Of a stretch of DNA of 64,000 nucleotides, positions 41,990 through 54,894 are shown in pieces. The notes under the pieces are model-generated. The model worked only from the letters and a program-made list of their open reading frames with translations. It was not told the DNA's origin and did not search any database. Positions within the stretch are counted from its first letter, which is position 1. The number at the start of each line of letters is the position of its first letter. The position numbers and the translations under genes are program-made. This DNA comes from Takakia lepidozioides (taxonomy: Eukaryota; Streptophyta; Takakiopsida; Takakiales; Takakiaceae), in the NCBI GenBank assembly GCA_030704615.1, contig CM060731.1, positions 39,678,001 through 39,742,000 of the forward strand, given 5' to 3'.

Positions 41990-43458
41990 CCCACCACCGG
42001 CCCCTCTTCTCTCTACTTCGGCTGCCGGCCTGTCTCTCTGTTTGAGCCTCAAAACTCGCTCATAAACATCTCTTCCCTCTGCTTCGTCTGCCTCTTCTCT
42101 CTAATTGAGCCTCCACACACTCTCTGACTAGAAACACTAACACGGACTCTCTCCAAATGACAAGCGAGGCTCAGAATATGAGTGGGGCATTGTTGATGGT
42201 TTTCCAACACCCTTGTGAGGCAAGCCTACACATTTCATACTGATCTGGATCAACCACTCCCCATCAATCTCAGCCGTTCATAGGCTTGAGAGAATGTCTC
42301 CGAACCTCCGCAGGCTCGGTATAGAGCTTCTGCCTTCTGTATGTAGTTCATACATTCCGTAGTAAACGGAAATCAGTTTCATAATTCCATAGTAAGCGAG
42401 ACGTAAGCGAATCCATTGCAGGGAAGTAGTACTTAGCGAACAGTAGTACTTAGTGATTGGAATTGTCCGTTCGAACTGAAAACTGATGAGCAAAAAGATA
42501 CTGACTGATGAGAGATCGAAGGGCAATCGATTATGTGCTAGTCCATGTGTAAAGTGTAATTCAAGGTCTTGCTCCTTACCTCCTGAGAGAGAGAGACAGG
42601 CGTCTTAGAGAAAACTCAGAAACTTCAGGGGCTCAAAAAGAGTTGGCCTGGCTACTTCAATGCTCCTTTGTTGTATGTGGTACTTAGGCCATCGCCAGGC
42701 TAATATAAAACAACGATGGCAGAGGTTTTTAATATGGGTCAGTATGAAAGACTCCACGTTTGTAGATGATGCAATCTTGTTCTTCAGAGTCAAAACGACT
42801 GAATGGGGTTTTCCAATCAAAGTCTGAAGCCTGAAAGCGAAAACGAAGCTGAAATATGATGTTTTGACAGTCAAACGTTCAAGCGAAGAAACACCGGGTG
42901 TAAGGGACCATTGGATGGACAAATGGAAAGGATGCATGAAGCTTTGGTGAATGTAGAGAAAGTGTGTGGTTGGCAGAAATGAGCCAAGGAAAAAGAGAGT
43001 GTGCAGGAAGGGTGCAAAGCAGTGAGTGTAGGAAAATCTCAGTAGCAGTATGCAGTTCAACTTTGTTCTAATTCTTAATCACCTTGACCTTTCAGAGTTA
43101 GCCTCAGTTGAATGAGGAGTGAGAACTGAACAGTAGATGTAATGTTGAACGGTAGACGTAATTTCGGAATACGTGTACATTGCAAACTGCATGAAGGAAC
43201 GGGTAATGTTTTGTATTGATATTGTCAAACCAAGTTTCTGCTCTGCTTGAATTGCAGATATACTCCTATACCAACTTTCTAACAATCACCCTAAGCAAAT
43301 GACAGCTCCCAATCAAAGAATCTCGACAGAATTATCCTATCGACTGAACTGTAACAGATTATCTACACGGTTTTCAAATTCTTTTGTACAAGAAATGAAT
43401 GACTTACACTATCCAACAAGTGAGGATAGAATCTCAATATTCACAGCAGGACTGCATT
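41990..43458. other. Intergenic region of 1.5 kb, nothing recognised
   Basis: The one long minus-strand frame (42605-43060) is Phe/Leu/His-rich without a domain and shows no splice support. It is likely 3' flank of the PsbP-type gene plus spacer. Confidence 0.35.
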
Positions 43459-46091
43459 TTAGACTCTGATTTTGAAGCCTGATATTTGGAAGGATTCCAC
43501 AATATTGCGTGCCATATCACTAGCCTTCTGATGCCATTGCTGTTCTCCCGTTTGTACTTGGCACACATATAGTACTCCATCATTCACCACAGCAGATACT
43601 AGCTGGTGGAGTGAATTTTCACTCTTTCCACCTGCCACAAATGCCAACCATCAAGAGCATCAGCCCACTTCAAATGTCTCCCTTATCATCGGCTGACTGG
43701 ACAAATGCCGAGTATTAGGTGCACTTAACCTCATACAGTAGTTAGTGTACTACTCTCAATACTTCCACCCACTCTGTGGAACAAATTAAAGTAACAAACT
43801 CCTCAATCCGCTCTTTTGTCTATGATAAAACTCAGTACCATACCCCTGCATCACAACCTTGCTTTGGCACAAAGCACAAGACACCTGTAGTTCAACTTCT
43901 GCATGTAAGGCCATACCATTCACATGTACAATTCAAGGTTGAGCTATACCTTCCCGGGTGACGATCTCATACGTGTAGTAGGTTAACCCTTGCTTGCTCT
44001 TGGCCCTCTCCACATTAATTATGTTGGCTATTGAGATACTGCCCAGGGGAAATCTTTGCTTTGTTGTCACTCCATCATCATTATCTTGCAGCTGTAGAGG
44101 TTGATTACTTCCTGTCAAAAGATATGCCTGCCTTCTTATAAACTCATCGGGAGAACCAAAGTCTTCAATCCGAGAATGGGGTGAAGGGCTTTTCAGCACT
44201 ATTACGTTGGTCGATGGATCAACACTATCTTCGTATCTGCACACAACAGATTGCTATTCAGATCTCAAACCGCAGACGACAAGTATGGGAAATGAACTAT
44301 CCATGCACCAACCTACAAGTCACAGTAATGGAGGTTGAGAAGCGAGAAGAGGCTATGTACAGTTGATGTGACTTTCTGGCATTATAGAATCTCTGCTCTC
44401 AACTTTCCCATAGGATTCCATCTACATTTTACAACCAGTTGACACAACAAACCATGGTACCTTAGCACAGTCCCATAAAGACAGCCACTGGTATCGTTCA
44501 TGTGCCATGCAGCAGGCAACTGAACATGAAATCCATCACCAATACATAGATTGTAGCTTGCACGCATCCATAGCGGCAGTCCTCCGGCTTTTAAACACAA
44601 GAATAAATCGGAGGATAGGTCGGAGGCGAATCCATGAGACACAGACAACAACACATAGCACCCCGGAAGGTGGTGAAGGGTCAGTACCTGAGGACATAGC
44701 CTGTGGCGATCTGAGATTTAGACTCTACCCAATGAGCTGGTACGCTCACTTCGAACTCTCCCCCTCTATACTCTTTCAAATCTGCCACATCCATCAGGCC
44801 AAATCATGTTTCATGAGTAAAAGGAAACAATAAGATCGTGCTACTCTCCTGTAAGATATGCCCGATACAGGTGAGAAACAACGCAAGTGCATTATGAGAT
44901 AACTTCCATCTAATGACATTAAGGAGCTTCACAAAAGATCCATAGACACAGAAAGTCCCACTCTAATGATTTCCAGAAGGACTAGAATCTCCTCTCGGGG
45001 ATTGCTCCACATATATGTTTATGTAAAACTCCTCGCATAGTTGAACTCAAAGGACGGGCAAAGGGCATGGGCAGTCAGGGTTTCACAGGAAATAAGAGAA
45101 GTTGAAGTGTACCTGTAATGGTGTCAGCATTGCTCGTGCCCAGGGCGACAGTAACCAAATTGGGAGTCAATGTATTTCTCGTTCTGTAAGCATCGCCGGA
45201 CCCTGTGGACATAGTAATCATGTCCCCTGAGTCTGTATAATCTGCCCGATGGCTTGAGCTAATGGGCCTGAGAGCACCGAGCGCCAAACAGAAAGCCAAA
45301 GCTCGTCGCCTTGATGTCTTTGCACCACCTGGAGAGCCAATAGTTTGTGAGATCAATATTCGTCAGAGGTTGGACAACCATCATACTGAGGGGATTTGCT
45401 CTGCATTCCCTCTAAACTGCTTCCGGTCAACTAATGTAGCGACAATTTCCAAGGGGAAATAACTGTTTCCATCTACAGTTCTGGTAAGGCTTTAAAGCAT
45501 TTGTGCATCTTGTTCAGATTCGCGACATAGCAACCTCAAAACAGACATCCCATTGAAGAAAGCTAGAAGATTCTATAAGATTTTCGTCCCTTCATGTGAT
45601 GAAAGCTTCTGAAAAATGAAACACCTACCCTCTCTTCCAGACCAGCTGCGATGTGATGCGGAGGCCTTCCTTCTGGCACTGCCCTCAGTTGCAGTGTCAA
45701 ACAAGCACGCCGAAGTGGAAGCCAGGTTGTCGCTCATGTCTTGGGTGACCACCTCCTTCCTCTCGTCCATAACATCACATTCTTGTAAGATGGCGCTTGT
45801 TGGTTTCGAGGCATTACACGGGGAACTACGAGGTGACCTGTGGGCCGATCTCAACGGTGTTCCCTGGAGAAAATGGTCGCCATTCTTGGTGTAGGATCTG
45901 AAAGGAAGAAGGCTTGTACTTCCTGAAACATTCGTTGCCTGAATGTTACGTGCATCTGTGAAAACTCCTGTTTGAACGCCTGTGGGTTTGTTTGTAATCA
46001 TCCCGAGTAGATGGGTGTGCTTCACAATCGAAAAGCGTGGTAAAGGGCTTTCAGAAACTCTGTATGATCGTTGGTAAAATCTGGGTTCCAA
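43459..46091 (-). CDS. PsbP-domain thylakoid lumen protein, 5 exons
   Basis: Exons on the minus strand: 46091-45629, 45328-45113, 44781-44688, 44236-43950, 43631-43459. Phases agree at each GT..AG junction; the product is about 410 residues. Exon 2 contains SRRRALAFCLALGALRPISS ending in HRA, a twin-arginine lumenal transfer signal with an A-x-A-like site. The PsbP fold follows: GGEFEVSVPAHW, RYEDSVDPSTNVIVLKSPSP, IEDFGSPDEFI, LTYYTYEIVTREGGK, HQLVSAVVNDGVLYVCQVQT and QQWHQKASDMARNIVESF. These match PsbP-like and PsbP-domain (PPD) proteins, which serve photosystem II or related thylakoid assembly; which PPD subgroup is not decided. The N-terminal 154-residue exon is much longer than a normal transit peptide, is Ser/Thr-rich and includes ERKEVVTQDMSDNLAS. 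A start at the later methionine (MITNK, about 46001) is possible. Confidence 0.85.
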
Positions 46092-46099
46092 GCACCCTA

Positions 46100-46205
46100 T
46101 TCCTCGGATGTGTGGGCGTCCCTCTCAGATTGTTTAAGAATTTGAAGGACTGTTCCTCGGATGTGTGGGCGTCTCTCTCAGATTGTTTGAGAATTTGAAG
46201 GAGTG
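46100..46205. repeat. 53-bp tandem duplication upstream of the PsbP-type gene
   Basis: Two head-to-tail 53-bp units (46100-46152, 46153-46205) begin TTCCTCGGATGTGTGGGCGT and differ at about four bases. They lie immediately 5' of the proposed start at 46091, so they are in the leader or proximal promoter. Confidence 0.85.
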
Positions 46206-47278
46206 CTTAGATTTCAACGCAGACAGAGGGTGAGGGAGAGGTAACTTAGAAAAGCTATGATTTTTGAAAGAACACTGCGAACATTGAATGAACTTGATCG
46301 TGGTGTGCAGTTCCTTATGCACCTGACAAGCCGGGCTCGCTGGCAGCCTCTCAGAGGCGCTCCGCTCGTGTCCGCCATCGCCAACATCTGGCTGGCCACT
46401 TGTCTCTCGAAGGGACCCGCCAAGGGAATACCAAGACGACAAGTGTTTGCCATATCTTTTTGAGCTGCGTCCCTGAGACTCATCCACTCGCAATCCAATC
46501 TGGTCCAAGACTTGTGTATCGAATCTCACGGATATTTCCTTTGTCATGATCGGAGTAGGTGCAGTCACTGTGCTGGAGGCCACCGTTGCCCCTTCTCTAT
46601 TGGATTGGCAGCCTAGGCTGTTGCCCCACAAGGCCCATCAACTTTTCTTCAACTAAGACCTTGACAGCATCATCCCCAAAGATCAGACCGAAACTTCGTT
46701 TACTTGATATTGAATTTGTGATGAGTGAAGAATATCTGGACATGGGTAACTTGGAACATGTTGACAGCTTCTCTTCCCACAGGAAAAGCCTGTTTTAAAC
46801 TGACTATCTAGGTTTGAATTTTGAATCCACTAGAGAATTGTGGGGTTACATCAAAGAACTGATTTTACTTGTGCCTCATACAAAGTTGCATCCCGTTACA
46901 CGCAATGAGTTCCACCTCATGGGTCACATGCAATGGGGTTACACACAATTGAGAATTCACATGACTAGTGTGCTTAGTGCAGCGTAAATGATCTAAAACA
47001 CCACTTTGTTACCAAAGAGCACTGATGGTCAAACACCAGAAAATAAGTCACTGCAGTATCGGAAGCTAACTGTCACTGTCAAAATTTGAAACTCCGTGTT
47101 CCTTGAAGCAAGACCTAACCTTAATTCAAACAACATGATGCAGCCTCAAGAAGATCAGAACCTAGAGGTAGAATCCTATCATGAACCATCCATATGAACT
47201 TCTGCATAAGCCTCAATACCAATACTAACGTGGACTTCTACCACTACCCTTTCAAAGTTCTCACAAAAGACCAGGCCT
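46206..47278. other. Intergenic region between the PsbP-type and THUMP genes
   Basis: A minus-strand frame at 46134-46631 is protein-like in parts (TKEISVRFDTQVLDQIGLRV) but unrecognised; it could be an extra 5' exon of the PsbP-type gene. The remaining 500 bases before the THUMP gene end show nothing. Confidence 0.3.
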
Positions 47279-50200
47279 TTAGACCTGGAGAGCCTCTGAG
47301 CACAGGGTCGGGCCTTTGGGTACATCCTCATTTCCTGATTGACTGGCCAGCCACTCCCTCTTTCGTTTCATCAGTCTCTTGCTGAGCTTCATCACCTGCA
47401 GTTGCTCTTTTGGACGAGAGTATTAATACTACCAGTCACTTGGCCACAGTTGGGTCTCCCCCACTGATTCATGTTAGAATGGTGCTGCCAATAATCACTA
47501 ACCTTCATCCAACTGTGGGTAAGATTACAAATCTTCAATAGCACTTCCATGGGCCAATTCAGCAACCATTAAATCCACATAATACAAATGAGTCATTGAT
47601 ATTGTGATCCATGCAATGAGAGTGAATGACAAAAACCTTTCACACGCAAGGACAAATTCTGTGTGATTGCTAGAATTCAGACGATTTGTCCAATCACCAT
47701 GCATGCAAGGGGCATTAAGCCCATTTGATATTATAGTATCCAGTAGCTATTTTGAAGTAAACCGTCTACTTCAAAGGAGGAGAGCATACTTACAGGAATG
47801 GTTGCCGGTTCCATTGTGCGGCGAACTACAAACACTTCCACTCGAATTCCCTGGCAGACCAAGAGCCAGAAGTTCCAGTGTTAATTGATACTCAGCTACT
47901 TGTCTTCCTGTTCTCGTGTCTTAGAAGTGCCAGACGTATGTTGAAGCCTCTAAGCCATGACAGTACACACTATAGACTGCTAGTATTTCCCAGGAGACAG
48001 GACTTTAAATAAATCTGATATACTTCACATCGTACTTGTCAAAAGCCATTGTGCGCTTTTTCCCTGGAGGACCTAATCAAAGCCAGCTCCATACATCCAT
48101 GTTGGCTTACCGAGGTGTAGTGGGCTAGAGCTAAAAGGTCCTGACTGTATGCATACAGCTTCTCAAAGTTATGCCCTCTGAAAACAGGTCTTAGGAGGCA
48201 GCCCCTGTTCTATCATTGAGGAAGTCAAAGTGAGTTTGAATTCAAGTCTCACCTCCAAATCGACCTGAAGGTGTTGTAGGAGGTCCAGAAAGGCCACTTG
48301 GTTCACTTCCACTTCCTCTGTCATGGCCTTGCTATGCGCCATCAGCACAGCCATACCTTCACATTTACAAACCAGAAATAAGAGATGGAAGCATGGACAG
48401 AAGAAAGACCCTTACAGCAAAAATTAAATACTAGATAAGAGGGGAAAAAGGCCCTGGACAGACAAGCTTATCATGTTCCAGCACAAAGCAGAGAGAATAG
48501 AAAAAAGGAGCTAACCCAGATGTCTACGCTAGCAACTCACCTGTCCGGGGTCTCAGAACTCGCACAACCTGGAGACCACCATCAATTCTTAGTTCACATG
48601 GGAAAAAGTGGCATGTGACCATATGTTCTTAGATGCATGTGAACACTCATGGAGAAAGAGTGAGAACATACTCAGACATTTCTGCCATGGCATTGTGGCC
48701 ATAGAACCCGTGCCCAGTTTGGACAGAATCAAAGGGGATCAGACACTACCTTTGTAAGGGGCTCATTCCAGTGGGACTTCCCTTGATATAAACAATTAGT
48801 TCTAGCTTTCCAGATTTCCTCTAGAAAGCCCATCACACAACCATCAATCTGCTGCGTGAGAGCTGCCCAGCAATTAGACCCCAACAGGGCCAGGGCTTTA
48901 TGCTCATCCTTGAGATAGGTGAACAGAGGTGCAGGGACTATGTTCCTGAAGAGGGTCACTCTCTGGTGAAGAATACCGCGGACATCGTATCAGAAAACGG
49001 ACAAGACTTCAGGCTGCCCACACATTGAGCATTGACAATCTCGTTTTCCTCTCTGCCTCTGTTTTTTGTTCAACGGGATTCCCCACCTTGAGTTTAAATT
49101 TCACTCTAGTGCTGAGGGTAGGTAGGCCCTCACCCATGTCACAAACTGGAAACAAATTCAGGGAAGAGAGAGAAGACTTCAGCTTCAGAGTGAAACAGAA
49201 TGTACTCATAAGATGTTTACCGTAGCCTTGCGACCAAGAGAGAGAATGTACAAGACGTTGTTTGCCATGGCCTTGTGGCCATAGACCCCGCGCCCAGCTT
49301 GGGCAGAACAAGAGGGAAACTATCTTTGTGAGGGGCTCGCTGGTAGTGGGCTTACAATGACCAAGAGAGAGAATGTACTCATAAGACAGATAAGGACCTA
49401 TATTTTCCATAGCCTTGGCCATAGACCCCATGCCCAGTTTGGGCGGACCAAAAGGGAACAGATACTACTTTTGTGCCGGGCTCACTCTGGTAGTTGACTT
49501 ACCATTATAAAGAATGACCAAGAGGGAATGTACTCATAAGATGTTGTTTGCTGTGGCCTTGTGGCCATTGACCCCGTCAATGACCGAGAGAAATGAAATG
49601 AAATGGTGGTTTATAACATCCGCGGAAAGCTCATAGAGCTTATGGGACAAAATGGAAGAAAACATGAGAGAGGAAACAAAACCAGAGCCAGAGATAAAAA
49701 CTATTGTCCGAGTGAGAAACTATTGAGAAAGAGAGAGAGAGAGAGAAGACTCCAGCTGCAGCCAGCATAAATGCAGTCATGGATAGAGGTGTCCAACCAC
49801 ATAAAAGAATATCTCTACACGCATTTGTATGTTGGGTATGCATGCATACCTGTATCAAATCATACACATCATGGTAGTATATGTTTGCATGGGCATGCAC
49901 GTGTGGAGGACATGTGGCTCTACAATCTTATTGGATGAGCAAAGAGGTAAAAATGCATTGGGAGCAGAGTAACTGTACTTTTCATACCTCTTTGACTACT
50001 TTGGGGCACAGCCATTCACGAACTTTAAAATTTCCTGTTGGACACCAAACAAGGCCAACCAAATTGGCATTGAAAAATACATCCCTCAGATGCTAATTTT
50101 CTGGATCTCATAATCTTCAAGAGGCCATCTTGTACTGTTTGTACCAGAAACTATATAGGTCCTTATCTGCTCAACAGTCTTGTTGGCTATTGGGCAGATG

Positions 50201-53200
50201 GATGCTTACCACAACGGTTCCCAAAAGGCATATCACATAAGACGCGGTCCACGCAGCCGGTGCGTAGCGCCAGGCGCCCTGCATCCCATTGGACCACATC
50301 ACATGGCCCTGAAGCTCCACTTCCTGCAAACACATGGAATTGGTATGCGAGCAAAGAAACATGTCCACACATATTCCCTGTGCCGCATTGGGAGTATAAT
50401 TCTCCCGCAATACAATGTGCCAAACATTGGGAACTAACCCCACGTAGCTGTTCCTGCTCCAACGTTAACCTAAGCCTGGGGACAATGGATTGATGAGGTA
50501 TTCCACAAAAGCTCAGCCAAGCAGTTACAATATTGTCGATGCACGATTAACAAAAACCAAGCTTCTGAAACAGCTTCAAATTCCTGATTTCATGAATTGA
50601 CATGTCATTAGCAAGAGCTCAAGGTCCAACTCACCATTAGCGTTCCATTCAGTAGCATCCACTGCTTTTGATGAGGAATCCCCTGCCAGGGCCATTATCC
50701 TTCCTCCCAGCCAGTCAGCTGCCTCCAACGGTATGGTGCCACACCCACACCTGCCACAAGTCGTCATCATGCACATGAAAGTAATCATCCTCTTTCGAAC
50801 AAGATAACATGGGATATGCATAAATTGGAAGCTACACAATATGACAATAACATACTTAGAAAACCTCACATCATCAAGTTCTAGTCCATACGGACAGCAT
50901 TAAACCCCATACCCACACAGTATAAGCTGAAGGGAGGGGTAGTGATCATACATGGGATCAAGCACGATATGGCCGGCCTCAATTTGGCCTAGCTGCAGCA
51001 GAGCATATGCTGTGCTGCCAAGCAAGCAGATTTCAAACATGATGCAAAACCAGCATTACATCTAAGCAATCTCTTCTAACCTACCTCCCTGCCAGCCAAG
51101 TGGGACCCACTCTCTCAGCCAGAAGGTAGTGTGTGATGGGTGAACAAGCCTGTGGCATGGTTTATCTATTTGAAAACATGACCAACATTGCAACTACGCA
51201 TCTTCCCTTGAGTAGTTTGACCCTGCCAGTGGGACCTTAGGTCAAGTGATGAAATGGACAAATCCTTGAAACAACATTCAAAGAGTGACAAGATGAACTT
51301 CCTGCCAAGTCTGGGACACACTTCGCCAAGCTCAGACACTGATAGAAATGTATTCATTAGACTTTACTTGTCATAGGCTTCTAGGGGTAGAAGATCTGAC
51401 ACAAAGAAGGAAACAGGGGGAGTTTATATACAACCATACCTGGGCTTCAAGGAAGTGCTCACTAGTGCTTGTCGATAATGTCTCCTCGAGTACAGCTGCT
51501 TACCACCACCACCACCAAGAATCCCTAAAACATCAGAGCACTCCCAACATGAAGGTGCAAAGGCCTGGTAGGTCAAACAGACAGTCAAACACACCACTGA
51601 AAGTACAGTTGAGCCAGGGATTAAGGAGTCCATCTTCCAGATGGAAGGGAGTAGCCCCTTTCAGAGTAAGAGACACCATAATTTGCATGTGCTTTGGCAG
51701 GAGTCTACCCTTTTTTCTTTTTGAGCCAGGCAAAGTGGGAGTTTTACCTGAGCATGAGCACGGCTTGGTCTTGCTTGCTGTTCACCATGTTTTCCCTTAC
51801 AGACCACCTTCTCACAAACCTCAGCTTCCTCTTTGCCTGATGGAGCTCCCTGCCTATTGCGTTCTTGCAGGTCCTCAGTCTTGTTCTTATTTCCACTGCC
51901 ACAGTAAGGTAGTGTCATCACATCTTAACACATGAAAAAGAAAAAATTGTGCTCTCTACTTTCTCCCCAGAGGCTAGTGGGTATTGGGTGGTCGGAAAAG
52001 CAATATTAGATGGCAATACCCCAGTAGAAGAACTGGCGGCATGAAGGCCTCTCAAACCACATGTTGAGATGGAACTCAAAACAAGAAAGTAACAAACAGG
52101 AAGAATATCACCACAAAAACCCCATGCATTGCAGAAGAAAGTTACCTGTAGATGAGTGCCAAGACCAGAAGAAGCTCATTATCCCTAATCCAAGCAAGGA
52201 CTTCCACTGCACTTAACCACTGGAATTCAAACTTCAATCCAGGCCAAGCAAACACATGCTACGATCATAAGGATTTCTCTACATGGAAACTGCCAACTTC
52301 CGCCAAATGTGTATGGTAGTTGTGGACTGAATGAGATCCACTATGTATACTCTTCTTCTGACTTTTGACATTGGATCTGATGTCCTTTGCCCCGAGAACA
52401 AATCACACCATAGAAAGGAAAATCAAGAGAGACAATATAACCAAATGCCCAGCTTGCAGAAGAACATTGCTCTCTCCCTCAGAGCCAAAAACAGAGAAAT
52501 TAAACAAATGAAGAAATAAAACTAAAGATCCTAGCAGTAGGATACCCACTCATCACATGATATGGCCAGACTCAAGCATTCTAACAACTCAGTTCCTTCT
52601 CCTGGAAGAAATAAGCATTGGGCTTATCACTAACCATCATACTGCCTCATGTTTGCAGGCCATCCCATTAGCTCATGGATCCCTTCTCCCAATGCAGCTG
52701 CACACAAGAAATGTCTGAATGAAATAATGAACAAACTCCAGCATCCACAAACCCAAAGTTGTCAATTCTAGTTCAAAAGGAACTCAAATCTGATCAGAGG
52801 GACTCTCCAATTTACCTGCAGCATCCACAGAGGTGAACACATGCTTCTTCATCTTCATGCAAATTCGATCGCTTGTGACACGGAATGATAATTGTTGGGC
52901 AGGCCATGACTCTTCTCCATGAAGAACCCCATTGACTTTTGAAAGAGACGCCCCTGTGACAGGCTCACCTTCAATCACTCCCTGCCACCGTGTATACAGA
53001 TCCATTGCCATCCTCCAGTCGACCTGCTAGTCATTGATTTCAGCAAGAACCTCCATGCTTAGCTTTGCATGGAAGGCTGGCATGAGAGGACTTACATAGG
53101 ACTTCACCATCTTACAGTCCTCAAGTTATTGGCAAAGTAAGAGGTCTGCGACCCAGACGTTTGGACTAGGTAATTTCCAGAGAAATACTCTGCCTTCAAC

Positions 53201-54894
53201 TCCATACGACATGACTACAAAATGAAATACATTCCAAGACTCTTGCATTTACCGCAAAGTAACAACTAGCAAATCAACGTAGGGTAACACGAGGGACCAT
53301 TAGACCCAACTAATTTGCATTTAGAGACTCCAAGCACTGAAATATCCAGCTCCAACCTTCTGTTCATTTGACGATGCTCATGCATCATCTAGGCAACAGG
53401 CACAGAGGACTTCATAGAAAGAAATCTGTACCTGTGCTGCCAAGGATTTTATATAGTTTATTGCTGCATCCTTCTCTGCTGGTAAATCCTGTGTTAACCA
53501 ACATCATCTCCTTTGTCAGTATCCTCGCCAGGATTAAGAGAACCTGACAGATTCCATATATTTAAGATCCTTTGACCAACAGGCATCTCACTGCCCATTC
53601 AACCGAGGCATGATCTACACGACCATAATGAATTCCGAACAAATAGGTCTAAGGGTCAGTGACAAAGCAAAGCAGATGATCAGAAATAAGTACTGAGTAC
53701 AGACTGGTTCATGAATGAAGATCCCTAAATGTCTGCCATGCCTGTTAGTTGGACCTGAACTGCAGAAAGGTGTGAAACTATAACAGCCTCAGGCCACCCC
53801 AAGGGTTCAAGGACCGACACATGAGAGGAAGAGAGAGATAAAATGGATCATCACAGAGAGGAGCACCTTGAAATGCCCGAGAAACGCATACAGATTGTCC
53901 ACAGATCGCAGTTGTGCCAGTCTCTGCAACCCACAAATCCAAAAAATGTATGTTATTAGTTCTGTGCAACATATTTGCCATCTATAAGGGTCAAAAAATT
54001 AAAAGATGAACAGCCTGACGTCAAGCTGGACTTTTGAGTCCATATGTTGGCCGGTAGTTGCCTCTCCTTCATCCTTGTCTTTTTCTTGACATACATCAGA
54101 TTCAGCACTCAACTCATCCTCGCTGTTCAATCACGGCAATTTGAGGCATTGCAAAGTTCTTACTTGTGATACACTGCTAAATAAATGAAGAGTTACTTCA
54201 GTGGAAGGACCCAAATTGTGGCACTGCAGAATCATACGTACCCTTGAGGACTTAGTCCCTGTGGAATACTAGTATCCGAGAACCCATTGTCCTCATCCAC
54301 AGATGACAATAATCTGGGTGTTCATTTACGGGTTGGCATTAACATCTTGCTCAAACCATAAATTGAAAGCATTGCTACTGCATGCGTCTACCTCTGCAGA
54401 CGGAATGTGGTCGCACATAGAGAAGTGAAGTTACTGAGAAGAGAAAACTTATGAAAAATGAACCTGAGGTATAGACGTAGTTCGAAATAGCACACCTCCA
54501 TAGCTCATCCTATCTGAAATGATCTCTGTTCCTTCCAGTTTCTCCAGCTGCACCCATCGGCACAAACTCCATTCCCTTTAAAAATATCATCAAATCATGG
54601 CGCCCCGGTTCGTCTCTACTACCCTCCCATTTCCCTCTCCACCCTCCATACAGCAAGCAGTCTCATGAATACCTCTCATCGCCCACAGAATTGTGCCCCA
54701 TTTCTCCCCTCGACGACCAAAATTCTCTTTCTCGTCGTCCCTGGTGCCCCACAGCGGAAACCTGTAGCACCAGACAAAAGGAAATGGCGCGAAAAATCAA
54801 AGAAAATGTCCTTCGCAGTCTGGTTTGTTGTGGTTACCTCGCTAAGAAGAGCGAATTGCAATCCAGCAGCACAGGAGGCCCAGTACAGCGCCAT
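47279..54894 (-). CDS. THUMP-domain tRNA (guanine-N2) methyltransferase, THUMPD2/3 type, 17 exons
   Basis: Seventeen exons assemble with consistent phase into about 478 residues: 54894-54838, 54547-54464, 53923-53867, 53488-53432, about 53023-52816, 52697-52635, 52206-52146, 51895-51748, 51495-51440, 51014-50952, 50750-50635, 50323-50210, 50034-49988, 48568-48541, 48356-48253, 47850-47794, 47395-47279. Start: MALYWASCAAGLQFALLSE, as in proteins beginning YxxTxxGLE. THUMP part: RLAQLRSVDNLYAFLGHFK, LSFRVTSDRICMKMKKHVFT, ALGEGIHELMGWPANMRQYD. A hydrophilic insert (NKNKTEDLQERNRQG) precedes SRRHYRQALVSTSLKP. Methyltransferase part: STAYALLQLGQIEAGHIVLD followed by PMCGCGTIPLEAADW (SAM loop), then DVVQWDAGRLALRTGCVD and CDMPFGNRCG (catalytic DMPFG), VVRVLRPRTGMAVLMAHSK, IRVEVFVVRRT. 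A basic tail (KLSKRLMKRKREW) ends it. Family members methylate guanines in tRNA. Confidence 0.88.
48650..49735 (-). mobile_element. LINE debris and about 160-bp tandem repeats in THUMP-gene intron 13
   Basis: Intron 13 (48569-49987) is swollen by repeats. Copies of a block with ACTCATAAGA(C/T)(G/A)TTGTTTGC, GGCCTTGTGGCCAT and GCCCAG(C/T)TTGG(G/A)C occur near 48680, 49205, 49380 and 49530. A minus-strand frame at 48729-48959 reads FLEEIWKARTNCLYQGKSHW, resembling the C-terminal part of a LINE polyprotein. At 49590-49735 lies the 3' end of the same LINE family as at 22480, with a (GAAAT)3 tail. Confidence 0.55.

Noticed and set aside
42605-43060. 151-residue Phe/His-rich minus-strand frame
   Set aside because: No domain, no splice support, and a composition typical of a random frame in spacer DNA.
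46134-46631. 165-residue minus-strand frame as a separate gene
   Set aside because: It crosses the 53-bp tandem duplication and has no recognisable domain; at most it is an unproven 5' extension of the PsbP-type gene.
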